Shown: one piece after another, positions 1 through 8,762 of the stretch | Numbering within the stretch: position 1 is the first letter of the stretch | Layout of the letters: the number at the start of each line of letters is the position of its first letter | From: Eubacteriales bacterium | GTDB taxonomy: Bacteria; Bacillota; Clostridia; Lachnospirales; Lachnospiraceae | Direction of reading: 5' to 3' | Assembly: GCA_030537935.1 (NCBI GenBank) | Contig: JAUNUY010000001.1 | Coordinates: 145,139 to 209,138 of the forward strand | DNA length: 64,000 bases | The notes under the pieces: model-generated | What the model was told of the DNA's origin: nothing | Database searches by the model: none | What the model saw: only the letters and a program-made list of their open reading frames with translations | Translations under genes and position numbers: made by a program

Positions 1-738
1 AATCGATGGGAAACCGTTACAAAGCATATTCGCATGGAGCAGATGATTCACGAAAAAAAGTTCGGCGAAGCATGGGGGAGTCTGGTACAAAATATTGAGG
101 AGGTACGGAAAGACCCGATTGACTACAAGCAATTTCTGATGGATTTTGCCGCCTTCGGCGAAGAGATGCACGTCAACCATGATGAATTTGATTATATTTA
201 TTATAACTACGGCATGGACTTATACGGGAATATACCGCTGATAGAACCGCTGGAGTACAGCAGTGAAAAGCGGGTACGGGAATTTGCCATCGTCCTTGAT
301 ACATCAGGCTCATGTACCGGAGAGGTGGTACAGTCATTTCTTGAAAAAACGTACTCGGTATTGATGACGGAGGAGACATTTTCGAATAAGGTCAATATTC
401 ATATTATTCAATCTGATACCGCCATACAGCAGGATTATAAAATCCGGTCGGTGGAGGAGATGGATGAATTTTTACGTACACAAAAGTTGACGGGATTTGG
501 CGGTACGGATTTTCGACCGGCCTTTGCTTACATTGATGAACTGATAGAGAACAAAGAATTTGAAAATCTTAAGGGTATATTGTATTTTACGGATGGATAC
601 GGCACCTATCCCGCGGAAATACCGGATTATAAAACGGCCTTTGTATTTGTCGATACGGGCACGGTCACCCCGAACGTCCCGTCCTGGGCGATGAAGGTCG
701 TCTTGGAAGAGGAGCGCCTGAGAAAGGAGAAGTCATGA
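1..738 (+). CDS. VWA-like domain protein (DUF2201-type), 5' end outside window
   Basis: The reading frame is open to the first base, so the N-terminus lies upstream. The visible part holds a von Willebrand A-like fold with a metal-ion-dependent adhesion site: DTSGS near nt 300, a Thr in GGTDFRP near nt 500 and FTDGYG near nt 590. It matches the C-terminal domain of VWA-like proteins that partner with MoxR ATPases. It overlaps the next gene by 4 bases (ATGA), so the two are translationally coupled. By analogy with MoxR/VWA pairs it probably acts as a cytoplasmic chaperone or metal-insertion adaptor, but no client is apparent. The family call is firm and the role is inferred. Confidence 0.8.
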   Translation, partial: NRWETVTKHIRMEQMIHEKKFGEAWGSLVQNIEEVRKDPIDYKQFLMDFAAFGEEMHVNHDEFDYIYYNYGMDLYGNIPLIEPLEYSSEKRVREFAIVLDTSGSCTGEVVQSFLEKTYSVLMTEETFSNKVNIHIIQSDTAIQQDYKIRSVEEMDEFLRTQKLTGFGGTDFRPAFAYIDELIENKEFENLKGILYFTDGYGTYPAEIPDYKTAFVFVDTGTVTPNVPSWAMKVVLEEERLRKEKS

Positions 739-2255
739 ATATAAAAGAAGCAAAAGAACAGATTATGAAGACCGTAAAGATATATTTGCAAAAAGATGAA
801 TATGGCGACTATGCCATTCCCTATGTCAGGCAGCGACCCATTTTCATGGTTGGGGCGCCGGGTATCGGTAAGACGGCCATCATGGAGCAGATTGCACAGG
901 AACTCGATATCGGTATTATTTCGTATTCCATGAGTCATCATACCAGACAAAGCGCTTTGGGATTGCCCTTTATCACCCATAAGGAGTATGACGGTAAAAC
1001 GTTTGATATCAGTGAGTATACGATGAGCGAGATTATCGCGACCATCTATAAGACGATGAATCTTTCAGGGATGCGCGAAGGAATTTTATTTTTGGACGAA
1101 ATCAACTGCGTAAGTGAGACCTTGGCACCAACCATGCTACAGTTCTTACAGATGAAGAAATTCGGTACGCATGCCATGCCGCCGGGCTGGATTATCGTAA
1201 CGGCGGGGAATCCGCCCCAGTATAATCGCAGCGTACGTGAGTTTGACATTGCAACGATGGATCGCCTGAAAATTATCGACGTGGAGCCGGACTATAAGGT
1301 GTGGCGCGAGTATGCGACAACACGGGGCATACACGGTGCGGTCCTGTCATATCTCGATATTCGGAAACATGATTTCTATACGATTGAAACTTCGGCGAAG
1401 GGGAAAAATTACGTGACCGCCCGCGGATGGGAAGACCTTTCCGCCATGCTGTATATGTACGAACAGAACGATTACATCGTCAATCAGACCTTTGTCATTC
1501 AGTATCTGAAGCACGAGGAGATTGCCACGGACTTTGCAGTCTATTATGAGCTGTACAACAAATATAAGTCCGATTATGAAGTGGAGACCATTCTGGCCGG
1601 GCAGGCCTCGGAAGAGGTCAATAAGCGTGCTGTCATGGCCAACTTTGATGAACGCCTCAGTTTACTCGGCATACTGCTGAATGTCCTACATGCCAAGATA
1701 CGAATGTTTCTCGAACGGGAGCAGATGATTATCAAGCTGCGACAGATTATGCTGGTTGTGAAAGAGGAGCGGATCGGTCATCGTCTGGACAATTTACTGC
1801 GTGAAAAGACGAGTCTCATCAATAAGGAGCTGAAACGTCGGCAGCTGGCCAACAGCATTTCCGATGAACAACGGATGACGGACAAGATTCTCATGAGAAC
1901 GCTCAATGACATGCTTCGTCTGGCCGTGTTACACAGTGACGACCAGGAGGCGGCTTTTCATCAGACGCGTGATGCTTTTAATGAGGCGGTTCATTCCCTC
2001 GAAGATGAGCGGGAAGAGATTCGGGTGATGATGGACAATATTTTTCGATTTGTCGAGGACAATTGGGGCATCAGTAAAGAAATGGTGATTGTAGTCAATG
2101 ACCTGACCATGAATGCATCAACGGCCCAATTCATTGCCGAAAACGGATGCGATAAGTACTATACGTATAATAAAGAGTTGCTGTTTACGGATAAAAAGCA
2201 GGCTTTATTACACGAAATTCGGGATGCGGAATACTTCATACCGGTCTCCTCGTAG
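735..2255 (+). CDS. MoxR-family AAA+ ATPase
   Basis: This 506-residue protein has an AAA+ module in its first 250 residues: Walker A GAPGIGKTAI near residue 42, Walker B ILFLDEIN near residue 118 and a sensor-1 Asn in TAGNPP near residue 157. MoxR proteins are usually 300-350 residues. This one carries a further helical region of about 200 residues, rich in charged residues, of no recognised type. The start overlaps the stop of the VWA gene, a typical MoxR/VWA pair thought to remodel or activate partner proteins. No terminator is seen after it; the next gene has its own possible promoter. Confidence 0.85.
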   Translation: MNIKEAKEQIMKTVKIYLQKDEYGDYAIPYVRQRPIFMVGAPGIGKTAIMEQIAQELDIGIISYSMSHHTRQSALGLPFITHKEYDGKTFDISEYTMSEIIATIYKTMNLSGMREGILFLDEINCVSETLAPTMLQFLQMKKFGTHAMPPGWIIVTAGNPPQYNRSVREFDIATMDRLKIIDVEPDYKVWREYATTRGIHGAVLSYLDIRKHDFYTIETSAKGKNYVTARGWEDLSAMLYMYEQNDYIVNQTFVIQYLKHEEIATDFAVYYELYNKYKSDYEVETILAGQASEEVNKRAVMANFDERLSLLGILLNVLHAKIRMFLEREQMIIKLRQIMLVVKEERIGHRLDNLLREKTSLINKELKRRQLANSISDEQRMTDKILMRTLNDMLRLAVLHSDDQEAAFHQTRDAFNEAVHSLEDEREEIRVMMDNIFRFVEDNWGISKEMVIVVNDLTMNASTAQFIAENGCDKYYTYNKELLFTDKKQALLHEIRDAEYFIPVSS

Positions 2256-2284
2256 AAAACGGTTATCGAATCGGGAAAAATGAC

Positions 2285-2313
2285 TGTAAATTATAAATGA
2301 TATATGCTAAAAT
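2285..2313 (+). promoter_or_regulatory. possible promoter of hom-lysC
   Basis: An extended -10 (TG-C-TAAAAT, TG at 2305 and hexamer at 2308-2313) lies 30 bases before the hom start. The -35 at 17-bp spacing (TGTAAA, 2285-2290) is poor. The same TGnTAAAAT form is seen at better promoters in this window (rplS, recA, upp). No T-box, lysine riboswitch or attenuator is visible in the 88-base gap. Confidence 0.4.
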
Positions 2314-2343
2314 ATGATGTAGGAAAAAAGTGAGGTGCAATAC

Positions 2344-3549
2344 ATGAAAATCGGTGTTTTAGGATATGGCGTTGTCGGTAAGGGGGTCGATCTTCTGTTA
2401 CAAAAGAATCGCGACCTCATAGCGCGAAAGACGGGGTTCGCACCGGAGGTAAATGCGGTACTCTGTCTCGAGACGAGTGAGGATGAACGATTCTGCAATG
2501 ATATTGAGGATTTCATGGCACGTGATTTTACCGTCGTTGCGGAGGCAATGGGCGGTGTAGAGCCGGCCTTTACGTACGTAAAGCGTTGCTTGGAAGCGGG
2601 GCATAGCGTTGTCACATCAAACAAGGCGTTGATTTGTGATCGCGGCGCGGAACTATTTGCAATCGCGCGGGCGAATCGGGTCGGTTTGTATTATGAGGCG
2701 AGCGTGGGCGGTGTGATTCCCGTGATAAAGACCTTGCGGGACAATCTGGCTCAAGATGACGTCCACACCGTTGCGGGTATCTTAAACGGTACGACGAATT
2801 ATATTTTCTCGGTCATGTTACCGGAGGACGGCAGCGAGGGAATTTCGCTGGATGCGGCCATCAGACGGGCACAGGAGCTCGGTTATGCGGAGGCGGATCC
2901 GGCGGCGGACGTCGAAGGCCATGATGCCGCACGGAAGATTGCCATTATCGCATCGCTGCTGACGGGATGTCAGGTCGGTCTGTCGGACGTGGACGTTCGC
3001 GGTATTCTGGATATTACCGAAGAAGACGTGGCGGTATGTAAAAGCGTCGGTTATAAGATTAAATTGATTGCCGAGGCGAAGATTGACGGTACGGCCGTCA
3101 GTGCCCGGGTTCGCCCCATGTTTGTTGCACCCACCCATCCGCTCTATCACATCGACGGGGTGACCAATGCAGTCGTGACCGAGTCGGATATGGCCGGAGA
3201 AATCATGTTGACGGGTGCCGGTGCGGGACGTTTCCCGACGGCATCGGCCGTGGTATCGGACATTGTATACGCTTTGGCAAGTGACTATGCTTCCGAAGCG
3301 GATTGTGACCTTCCGCGGGCCTGCAGGCATCGAGATTTCGGGTGGTCGGAAAAGTCGGCGGATAAATTGGCGGCGGACGCCTCGAAGACGCGTTATATTT
3401 GTAGCGTCAGGAGTCCGTTACCGGATTGCCGTGAGTTGGCGAAGGCGGGTCGTGAGACCATCGTTCTGACGGAGCCGCTGACGGAGGAGGAACTGAAGGC
3501 GCACGAAACCGTTTACGGCATCCGTTGGTGTCGGGCGGCACTCGTATAG
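2344..3549 (+). CDS. hom: homoserine dehydrogenase with shortened C-terminal ACT region
   Basis: It reduces aspartate semialdehyde to homoserine, the branch point to threonine and methionine. The N-terminal Rossmann motif is GVLGYGVVGKG and the family signature GILNGTTNYI sits near residue 165. The ATG at 2344 is preceded by GTGAGGTG; an upstream in-frame GTG at 2335 lies inside that ribosome site and is unlikely. The protein is 401 residues, against about 430 in Bacillus. The C-terminal ACT region keeps the first strand (RYICSV) and the last part but lacks the central helix-strand that normally binds threonine, so feedback control may be altered. It is followed after 8 bases by aspartokinase. 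Confidence 0.93.
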   Translation: MKIGVLGYGVVGKGVDLLLQKNRDLIARKTGFAPEVNAVLCLETSEDERFCNDIEDFMARDFTVVAEAMGGVEPAFTYVKRCLEAGHSVVTSNKALICDRGAELFAIARANRVGLYYEASVGGVIPVIKTLRDNLAQDDVHTVAGILNGTTNYIFSVMLPEDGSEGISLDAAIRRAQELGYAEADPAADVEGHDAARKIAIIASLLTGCQVGLSDVDVRGILDITEEDVAVCKSVGYKIKLIAEAKIDGTAVSARVRPMFVAPTHPLYHIDGVTNAVVTESDMAGEIMLTGAGAGRFPTASAVVSDIVYALASDYASEADCDLPRACRHRDFGWSEKSADKLAADASKTRYICSVRSPLPDCRELAKAGRETIVLTEPLTEEELKAHETVYGIRWCRAALV

Positions 3550-3557
3550 GAGGAAGC

Positions 3558-4757
3558 ATGTTAATCGTTAAAAAGTTCGGCGGCAGTTCCGTACGGGATG
3601 CCGAAAGAATTAAAAATGTTGCCGATCGTGTCATCAGGGATTATAACGAGGGGCACGACATTGTCGTGGTTCTTTCGGCCATGGGAGATACGACGGATAA
3701 TTATATCAAGTTGGCGCATGAATTAAATGAGCGGCCGTCCAAGCGTGAAATGGACATGCTGATGACGACGGGGGAACAGATTTCCGTTGCCCTTCTTGCC
3801 ATGGCCATCCAGGCGAAACGTGTGCCGGCCGTATCGCTCAATGCCTTTCAGGTTGGCATGGAAACGACCAGCGATTTCATGCATGCCCGTTTAAAGCGGA
3901 TTCAAACACAGCGTCTGAAAAACGAGCTCGAAAATCGAAAAGTTGTCATCGTCACCGGTTTTCAAGGCGTGAATCGTAATGACGACTTTACGACCTTGGG
4001 ACGGGGCGGATCAGATACGACCGCGGTGGCCCTGGCCTCCGTTTTACATGCGGATTTATGCGAAATATACACGGATGTTGACGGCATTTACACGGCGGAT
4101 CCGCGCGTTGTTCCGAACGCGAAAAAATTGGATGAAATTACGTATGACGAGATGCTGGAGTTGGCATCTTTGGGTGCCAAGGTATTACATAACCGTAGTG
4201 TTGAAATGGCGAAGAAGTACGGTGTTCCGCTTGTCGTCCGCTCCAGCTTGGTGGATGCCGAAGGAACCGTGGTGAAGGAGGATGTACCCGTGGAAAAAAT
4301 GCTGATTAAGGGTGTTACCTGTGATAAGAACGTTGCGAAGCTGGCCGTTATCGGATTAAAGAACGAGCCGGGTGTCGCTTTTAAGTTATTTAATATATTG
4401 GCGCGGTATGATGTCAATGTAGATATCATCCTGCAGTCCATCGGTCGTAACGAAACGAAGGATATCTCTTTCACCGTAGCGAAAGAATATTTGGATGATG
4501 CGATTGACGCCTTGAATGACGTCAATGCCGGTATCAGCTTTGAAAAAATCCACTATGATGTCGACGTGGCCAAGGTTTCCATCGTCGGTGCCGGCATGAT
4601 GACACACGCCGGCGTAGCCGCAAAGATGTTTGAAGCTCTGTATAATGCCAATGTCAACATCAATATGATTTCCACTTCGGAAATCAAAATAACGGTACTG
4701 GTCCATGCCGACGACGCAAACCGGACCGTAAAAGCCATACATGATATGTTTGAGTAA
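3558..4757 (+). CDS. lysC: aspartate kinase
   Basis: It phosphorylates aspartate, the first step to lysine, threonine and methionine. The N-terminus has the family motif KFGGSS and the kinase domain contains the GRGGSDTTA signature near residue 155. Two ACT domains follow (from about residue 265), one starting IGLKNEPGV, so allosteric control is likely. The start at 3558 follows AGGAGG at 3548-3553; an in-frame ATG at 3525 lies inside hom. The product is 399 residues, normal for a monofunctional class with C-terminal ACT pair. It sits in one transcript with hom and is followed 11 bases later by ptsH. Confidence 0.95.
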   Translation: MLIVKKFGGSSVRDAERIKNVADRVIRDYNEGHDIVVVLSAMGDTTDNYIKLAHELNERPSKREMDMLMTTGEQISVALLAMAIQAKRVPAVSLNAFQVGMETTSDFMHARLKRIQTQRLKNELENRKVVIVTGFQGVNRNDDFTTLGRGGSDTTAVALASVLHADLCEIYTDVDGIYTADPRVVPNAKKLDEITYDEMLELASLGAKVLHNRSVEMAKKYGVPLVVRSSLVDAEGTVVKEDVPVEKMLIKGVTCDKNVAKLAVIGLKNEPGVAFKLFNILARYDVNVDIILQSIGRNETKDISFTVAKEYLDDAIDALNDVNAGISFEKIHYDVDVAKVSIVGAGMMTHAGVAAKMFEALYNANVNINMISTSEIKITVLVHADDANRTVKAIHDMFE

Positions 4758-4768
4758 AGGAGGACAGA

Positions 4769-5026
4769 ATGAAGGAATTCGCTTATGTAATCAAGGATGA
4801 ATTGGGCATTCACGCCCGTCCCGCGGGTATGTTCGTGAAAGAGGCGGCGCGCTTCCAATCGAACGTAACCTTGACCAAGGGAGAAAAAACGGTTGATGCC
4901 AAGCGGATTATCGCCGTGATGAGTTTGGGCACGAAATGCGGTGATGAAATCACCTTACGTGTAGATGGTGATGATGAAGATACGGCATTCGACACGTTGA
5001 AGTCGTTTCTTGAAGAGAATCTGTAG
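4769..5026 (+). CDS. ptsH: PTS phosphocarrier protein HPr, lacking regulatory Ser46
   Basis: This 85-residue protein carries phosphate from enzyme I to the sugar-specific IIA proteins. The phospho-accepting His15 is present in GIHARPAG. Aligned without gaps from position 40 to the Bacillus protein, residue 46, the serine phosphorylated by HPr kinase for CcpA-type catabolite repression, is arginine (AKRIIAVMSLG where Bacillus has LKSIMGVMSLG). The transport role should be intact, but Ser46-dependent regulation should be impossible with this copy. It is followed 9 bases later by ptsI, the usual order. Confidence 0.96.
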   Translation: MKEFAYVIKDELGIHARPAGMFVKEAARFQSNVTLTKGEKTVDAKRIIAVMSLGTKCGDEITLRVDGDDEDTAFDTLKSFLEENL

Positions 5027-5035
5027 AGGTTTACC

Positions 5036-6661
5036 ATGGAAGTAATCAACGGCAAGAGCGTATTCGGAGGCATCGCCATCGGCAAAATCAAAGTTTACGA
5101 AAAGCGCGATGCAACGGTCAAACGGTCCCGTGTTGAGGATACGCAGGCTGAATATGCCCGCTTCGAAACGGCGAAAGAAGAGGCCAAACGACAGCTACAG
5201 GCACTTTATGACAAGGCGTTGAAGGAAGTGGGCGAAGTCAATGCACAGATTTTCGAAGTACATCAAATGATGTTGGACGATTTGGATTTCACTGAGAGTG
5301 TGGAAAATATCATTACCGACCAAGGTGTGAACGCGGAATACGCGGTAGCGACGACCGGTGACAACATGGCGACGATATTCGAAGCGATGGATGATGAGTA
5401 TTTCCGTGGTCGGGCCGCCGATATCAAAGACATATCGGAGCGTGTCATCCGAATTCTTCTGGGCTGTGAAGCGGATTTGGCGGAAAGCGACGAGCCGGTT
5501 ATTCTTGTCGCGGACGATTTGGCGCCGAGTGAGACGGTCCAGCTGGATAAGTCGAAGATTCTCGCCTTTGTAACGCGACATGGCTCCACTTCTTCGCATA
5601 CGGCAATCCTCGCCAGAACGATGAATATTCCGGCACTTATCGGTGTGGATTATGATGCTGCGGTGGACGGTGTCATGGGTGCCGTGGACGGTTATACCGG
5701 GCAGTTCTATATTGAACCGGAAGGTGACACCTTGACGGCCTTAAAAGAAAAGCGGGAGGAAGACCGCCGGAAGGCGGAGTTGCTGCGCGAACTGAAAGGT
5801 GAAGACAATGTAACGGTGGATGGCAAGCGTATTGACATATTTGCCAACATCGGTACCGTGGAAGACGTCAGCATCGTTCTGGATAATGATGCGGGCGGTA
5901 TCGGTTTATTCCGCAGTGAGTTTCTTTATTTGAATGCCGACGATTTTCCGACGGAAGAAGAGCAATTTCAGGCTTACAAAAAAGTACTGGAAGTGATGGC
6001 GGGGAAAAAGGTTGTTATCCGAACACTGGATATCGGTGCGGATAAGCAGGTTGACTACTTCAATCTGGATAAAGAGGATAATCCCGCCTTGGGCTACCGG
6101 GCTATCCGGATTTGTCTAACGGACCACGAGATTTTCAAGACACAGTTGCGTGCCATTTATCGTGCGAGTCGATATGGTCAGGCGGCCATCATGTTCCCGA
6201 TGATTACATCGGTGAAGGAAGTGCGGAAAATCAAAGAAATCGTGGCGGAGGTTCAGGCGGAATTACGAGCGTCGGACGTACCGTTTAAAGAAGATGTTGA
6301 ATTGGGCATCATGATTGAAACACCTGCCGCGGCTGTTATCAGTGACCTTTTGGCGAAGGAGGTCGATTTCTTCAGTGTCGGGACGAATGACCTGAGTCAG
6401 TACACGCTGGCCATCGATCGCCAGAATGATAAACTCGAACCTTTTTTTGACAGGCATCATCCGGCCGTCTTGCGATTGATTGAGACGGCATGTGAAAATG
6501 CCCATAAAGAAGGAATATGGATTGGCATCTGTGGTGAATTGGGCGCGGATGTGGCATTGACGGAGCAGTTTTTACGGATGGGTATTGATGAACTTTCGGT
6601 ATCACCATCCATGGTTCTTAAAGTAAGAGAAAAAGTAAGAAGCCTCGATTTATCGAAGTAG
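5036..6661 (+). CDS. ptsI: PTS enzyme I (phosphoenolpyruvate-protein phosphotransferase)
   Basis: It autophosphorylates from phosphoenolpyruvate and passes phosphate to HPr. The N-terminal HPr-binding and swivelling domains contain the active-site histidine in STSSHTAILAR near residue 190. The C-terminal PEP-binding barrel has the signatures GLFRSEFLY near residue 290 and the Cys-containing GICGELGAD near residue 500. At 541 residues it is slightly shorter than the 570 of Bacillus, with no key motif missing. It forms an operon with ptsH and is the likely phosphate source for the mannose-family PTS at 51-54 kb. Confidence 0.96.
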   Translation: MEVINGKSVFGGIAIGKIKVYEKRDATVKRSRVEDTQAEYARFETAKEEAKRQLQALYDKALKEVGEVNAQIFEVHQMMLDDLDFTESVENIITDQGVNAEYAVATTGDNMATIFEAMDDEYFRGRAADIKDISERVIRILLGCEADLAESDEPVILVADDLAPSETVQLDKSKILAFVTRHGSTSSHTAILARTMNIPALIGVDYDAAVDGVMGAVDGYTGQFYIEPEGDTLTALKEKREEDRRKAELLRELKGEDNVTVDGKRIDIFANIGTVEDVSIVLDNDAGGIGLFRSEFLYLNADDFPTEEEQFQAYKKVLEVMAGKKVVIRTLDIGADKQVDYFNLDKEDNPALGYRAIRICLTDHEIFKTQLRAIYRASRYGQAAIMFPMITSVKEVRKIKEIVAEVQAELRASDVPFKEDVELGIMIETPAAAVISDLLAKEVDFFSVGTNDLSQYTLAIDRQNDKLEPFFDRHHPAVLRLIETACENAHKEGIWIGICGELGADVALTEQFLRMGIDELSVSPSMVLKVREKVRSLDLSK

Positions 6662-6708
6662 AGACGGACCCGCCGGATTACGGGCCCACCGATACACGGA
6701 GGGAATAT

Positions 6709-8124
6709 ATGAAATTATTAATTATTAACGGGACCGTCGTCACGGAAGGGGAAGTCTTTTCGGGCGATGTCCTGGTAGAAGACGAAAAAATTAAAGCCAT
6801 CGGTCGTTTCCCGGATGAAACGGCGGATGAAATCATCGATGCGGACGGCATGTATGTCATGCCGGGGGCGATAGACCCGCACACGCATATGGAACTTCAG
6901 CAGTCGAAAAAGTATCGTGCCTGCGATGATTTCTACGACGGCACGGTGGCAGCTGCATGTGGCGGCACGACGATGATCATCGATCATATGGCATTCGGAC
7001 CGAACGGATGTTCGCTTCATACACCGTTTGAGACTTATCGCGAATTGGCAAAAAAGAGCGTGATAGATTACAGCTTTCACGGTGTATTCCAACGGGTGGA
7101 TGATCAAGTCTTAAATGAGTTGGAGCAGATTGTCACAATGGAGGGATTTCCGAGCTTTAAAGCTTATACGACTTACGGATATCCCATGTTTGATCGGGAA
7201 TTGATGGCCATTTTACGGGTCATGAAGCGGACGGGCGGTTTGTTGACGGTCCACTCCGAGAATGATGCCGTAACGAATGTATTACGGGAGCGATTTGCCG
7301 CAGAAGGAAAGACCGCGCCGATATATCAGGCGTTGAGTCGACCGAATGAGGCGGAAGCGGAAGCGGTGGAACGAGAGATTTACCTTGCGCGGATTGAGGA
7401 TGATGCACCCCTGTATATCGTGCATCTTTCCGCAAAAGAAAGCCTTCGTGCCGTGAAAAATGCACGGGCCATGGGTCAGCGTAATATTTTCGTTGAAACC
7501 TGTACGCAGTACCTGACCCTTACGGACCGTCTTTTTGAAGAGGGCGGCCCGGAGAAGGGCATCCTGTATATGTTGGCGCCCCCGCTGAGAAAACAGGCGG
7601 ATATAGATGAGCTGTGGGAAGGTGTCGCCAACGGCGATATTCAAGTCATTGCGACGGACCACTGTCCGTTTTTACCGCACGAAAAACTTGAAAATGTACA
7701 TGATTATCGGACTTGTCCGGGTGGCATTTCAGGTGTGGAAGAACGTGTGCGCATTGTATTCAGCGAGGGTGTGCAGAAGGGGCGTATATCACCGGAGCGG
7801 TTCGTGGAAGTCATTTCCACCAATGCAGCGAAAATATTCGGCATGTACCCAAGAAAAGGTTGCCTCTTGCCGGGGTCCGATGCGGATATCATGATTATCA
7901 ACCCGAATAAGAGCATGACGATTTCCAAAAACAATCTGCATACAAAGGCCGGATACAGTCCTTTTGAAGGATGGCAGGTTAATTGTGTGATTGACACGGT
8001 TATCTGTCGTGGGCGTGTTGTGGCACGGGAGAACCGTTTTGTCGGCGATCGCGGATACGGTAAGTTGATTCCCCGTGAAAACAATCATCTGGACAATATG
8101 GTTTTGAATAAACGATATATCTGA
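6709..8124 (+). CDS. hydA: D-hydantoinase / dihydropyrimidinase
   Basis: It is a cyclic amidohydrolase that opens dihydropyrimidine or hydantoin rings. The metal centre looks complete: DPHTHMEL near residue 60, a carbamylated-lysine candidate in SFKAYTTY near residue 149, TVHSEN near 182, IVHLSAKES near 239 and ATDHCPF near 314. Its length of 471 residues is normal. A GGAGGG site precedes the ATG. It lies 47 bases after ptsI and is closed by a terminator, so it may be the last gene of the hom-pts transcript. No other pyrimidine-degradation gene is near, so the true substrate is open. Related phenylhydantoinases and allantoinases are alternatives. Confidence 0.88.
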   Translation: MKLLIINGTVVTEGEVFSGDVLVEDEKIKAIGRFPDETADEIIDADGMYVMPGAIDPHTHMELQQSKKYRACDDFYDGTVAAACGGTTMIIDHMAFGPNGCSLHTPFETYRELAKKSVIDYSFHGVFQRVDDQVLNELEQIVTMEGFPSFKAYTTYGYPMFDRELMAILRVMKRTGGLLTVHSENDAVTNVLRERFAAEGKTAPIYQALSRPNEAEAEAVEREIYLARIEDDAPLYIVHLSAKESLRAVKNARAMGQRNIFVETCTQYLTLTDRLFEEGGPEKGILYMLAPPLRKQADIDELWEGVANGDIQVIATDHCPFLPHEKLENVHDYRTCPGGISGVEERVRIVFSEGVQKGRISPERFVEVISTNAAKIFGMYPRKGCLLPGSDADIMIINPNKSMTISKNNLHTKAGYSPFEGWQVNCVIDTVICRGRVVARENRFVGDRGYGKLIPRENNHLDNMVLNKRYI

Positions 8125-8150
8125 GAGACGGGCCGAAAGGCCCGTTTCTT
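8125..8150 (+). terminator. intrinsic terminator after hydantoinase gene
   Basis: A 7-bp perfect stem ACGGGCC/GGCCCGT with a GAAA loop, extended by further pairs, is followed by TTCTT. It directly follows the stop codon. Confidence 0.8.
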
Positions 8151-8263
8151 AATGAAATGGCAGTCTCCGGAGAGATTTTTCAGGCGCTTTCAAAGAAATA
8201 TGGAGCACGCCGGTTTATCCGGTAGTAATCCTGTCAAAAATAAAAAATAACCCCTGATTGTGC

Positions 8264-8292
8264 TTGATTTTTAGGCCCGGTCATGATAAAAT
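8264..8292 (+). promoter_or_regulatory. promoter of rplS
   Basis: TTGATT (8264-8269), a 17-bp spacer and an extended -10 TG-A-TAAAAT (hexamer 8287-8292) form a strong vegetative promoter. The start would lie near 8299, just before the folded leader. Confidence 0.8.
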
Positions 8293-8308
8293 GGGTTGTC
8301 ATTAAAAC

Positions 8309-8351
8309 GAATGTTCCTCTGTTTAGCCAAGGGGCGTAATTAAGAACATTT
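8309..8351 (+). promoter_or_regulatory. L19-type ribosomal protein leader
   Basis: The untranslated leader of rplS folds into an outer stem AATGTTC (8310-8316) with GAACATT (8344-8350) around an inner stem CTCT/AGGG (8317-8320 with 8330-8333) and a 9-base loop. Its position, about 15 bases before the start codon, and its shape match the L19 autoregulatory leader known from low-GC Gram-positive bacteria. Binding of L19 protein is inferred from that family. Confidence 0.6.
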
Positions 8352-8366
8352 CTAGAGGAGGAAGAA

Positions 8367-8714
8367 ATGAATCAAATCATTAAAGAGATTGAAGATGCTC
8401 AGATGAAAGAGTCCGTGACGAAATTCAAGGCGGGTGACACCGTCAGAGTTTATGCGAAAATCGTCGAGGGAACGCGGGAGAGAATCCAGATGTTCGAAGG
8501 CGTTGTCATCAAAAGACAAGGCGGCGGTAATCGCGAGACCTTCACGGTAAGAAAAAAATCGGGCGGTATCGGTGTTGAACGGACTTGGCCGTTACACAGT
8601 CCGCGTATTGATCGAATCGAAGTAATCCGTCGCGGTAAGGTACGTCGTGCGAAGTTATACTATCTGCGTGACCGTATCGGTAAAGCGGCAAAAGTAAAGG
8701 AAGAAATGAACTAG
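8367..8714 (+). CDS. rplS: 50S ribosomal protein L19
   Basis: This 115-residue protein sits at the 30S-50S interface. The conserved core [18 protein letters not shown] and the basic [11 protein letters not shown] stretch are all present. It is preceded by AGGAGGAAG and a structured leader and followed at once by a terminator, so it is probably transcribed largely alone. Genes for ribosome assembly (rbgA) and protein export follow, as in many Bacillota. Confidence 0.98.
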   Translation: MNQIIKEIEDAQMKESVTKFKAGDTVRVYAKIVEGTRERIQMFEGVVIKRQGGGNRETFTVRKKSGGIGVERTWPLHSPRIDRIEVIRRGKVRRAKLYYLRDRIGKAAKVKEEMN

Positions 8715-8720
8715 TCATAA

Positions 8721-8749
8721 AAGCTCATAGTGAAAACTATGGGCTTTTT
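8721..8749 (+). terminator. intrinsic terminator after rplS
   Basis: A 10-bp stem, AAGCTCATAG with CTATGGGCTT (one G-U pair), closes a 6-base loop and is followed by T residues. It covers the upstream candidate start codons of the next gene (GTG 8730 and ATG 8739), which argues for the later ATG at 8763. Confidence 0.8.
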
Positions 8750-8762
8750 CACGAATTACGGC

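Noticed and set aside
2256-2343. Lysine riboswitch or threonine attenuator before hom-lysC
   Set aside because: The gap is only 88 bases, largely taken by promoter and ribosome site, with no leader peptide or large fold.
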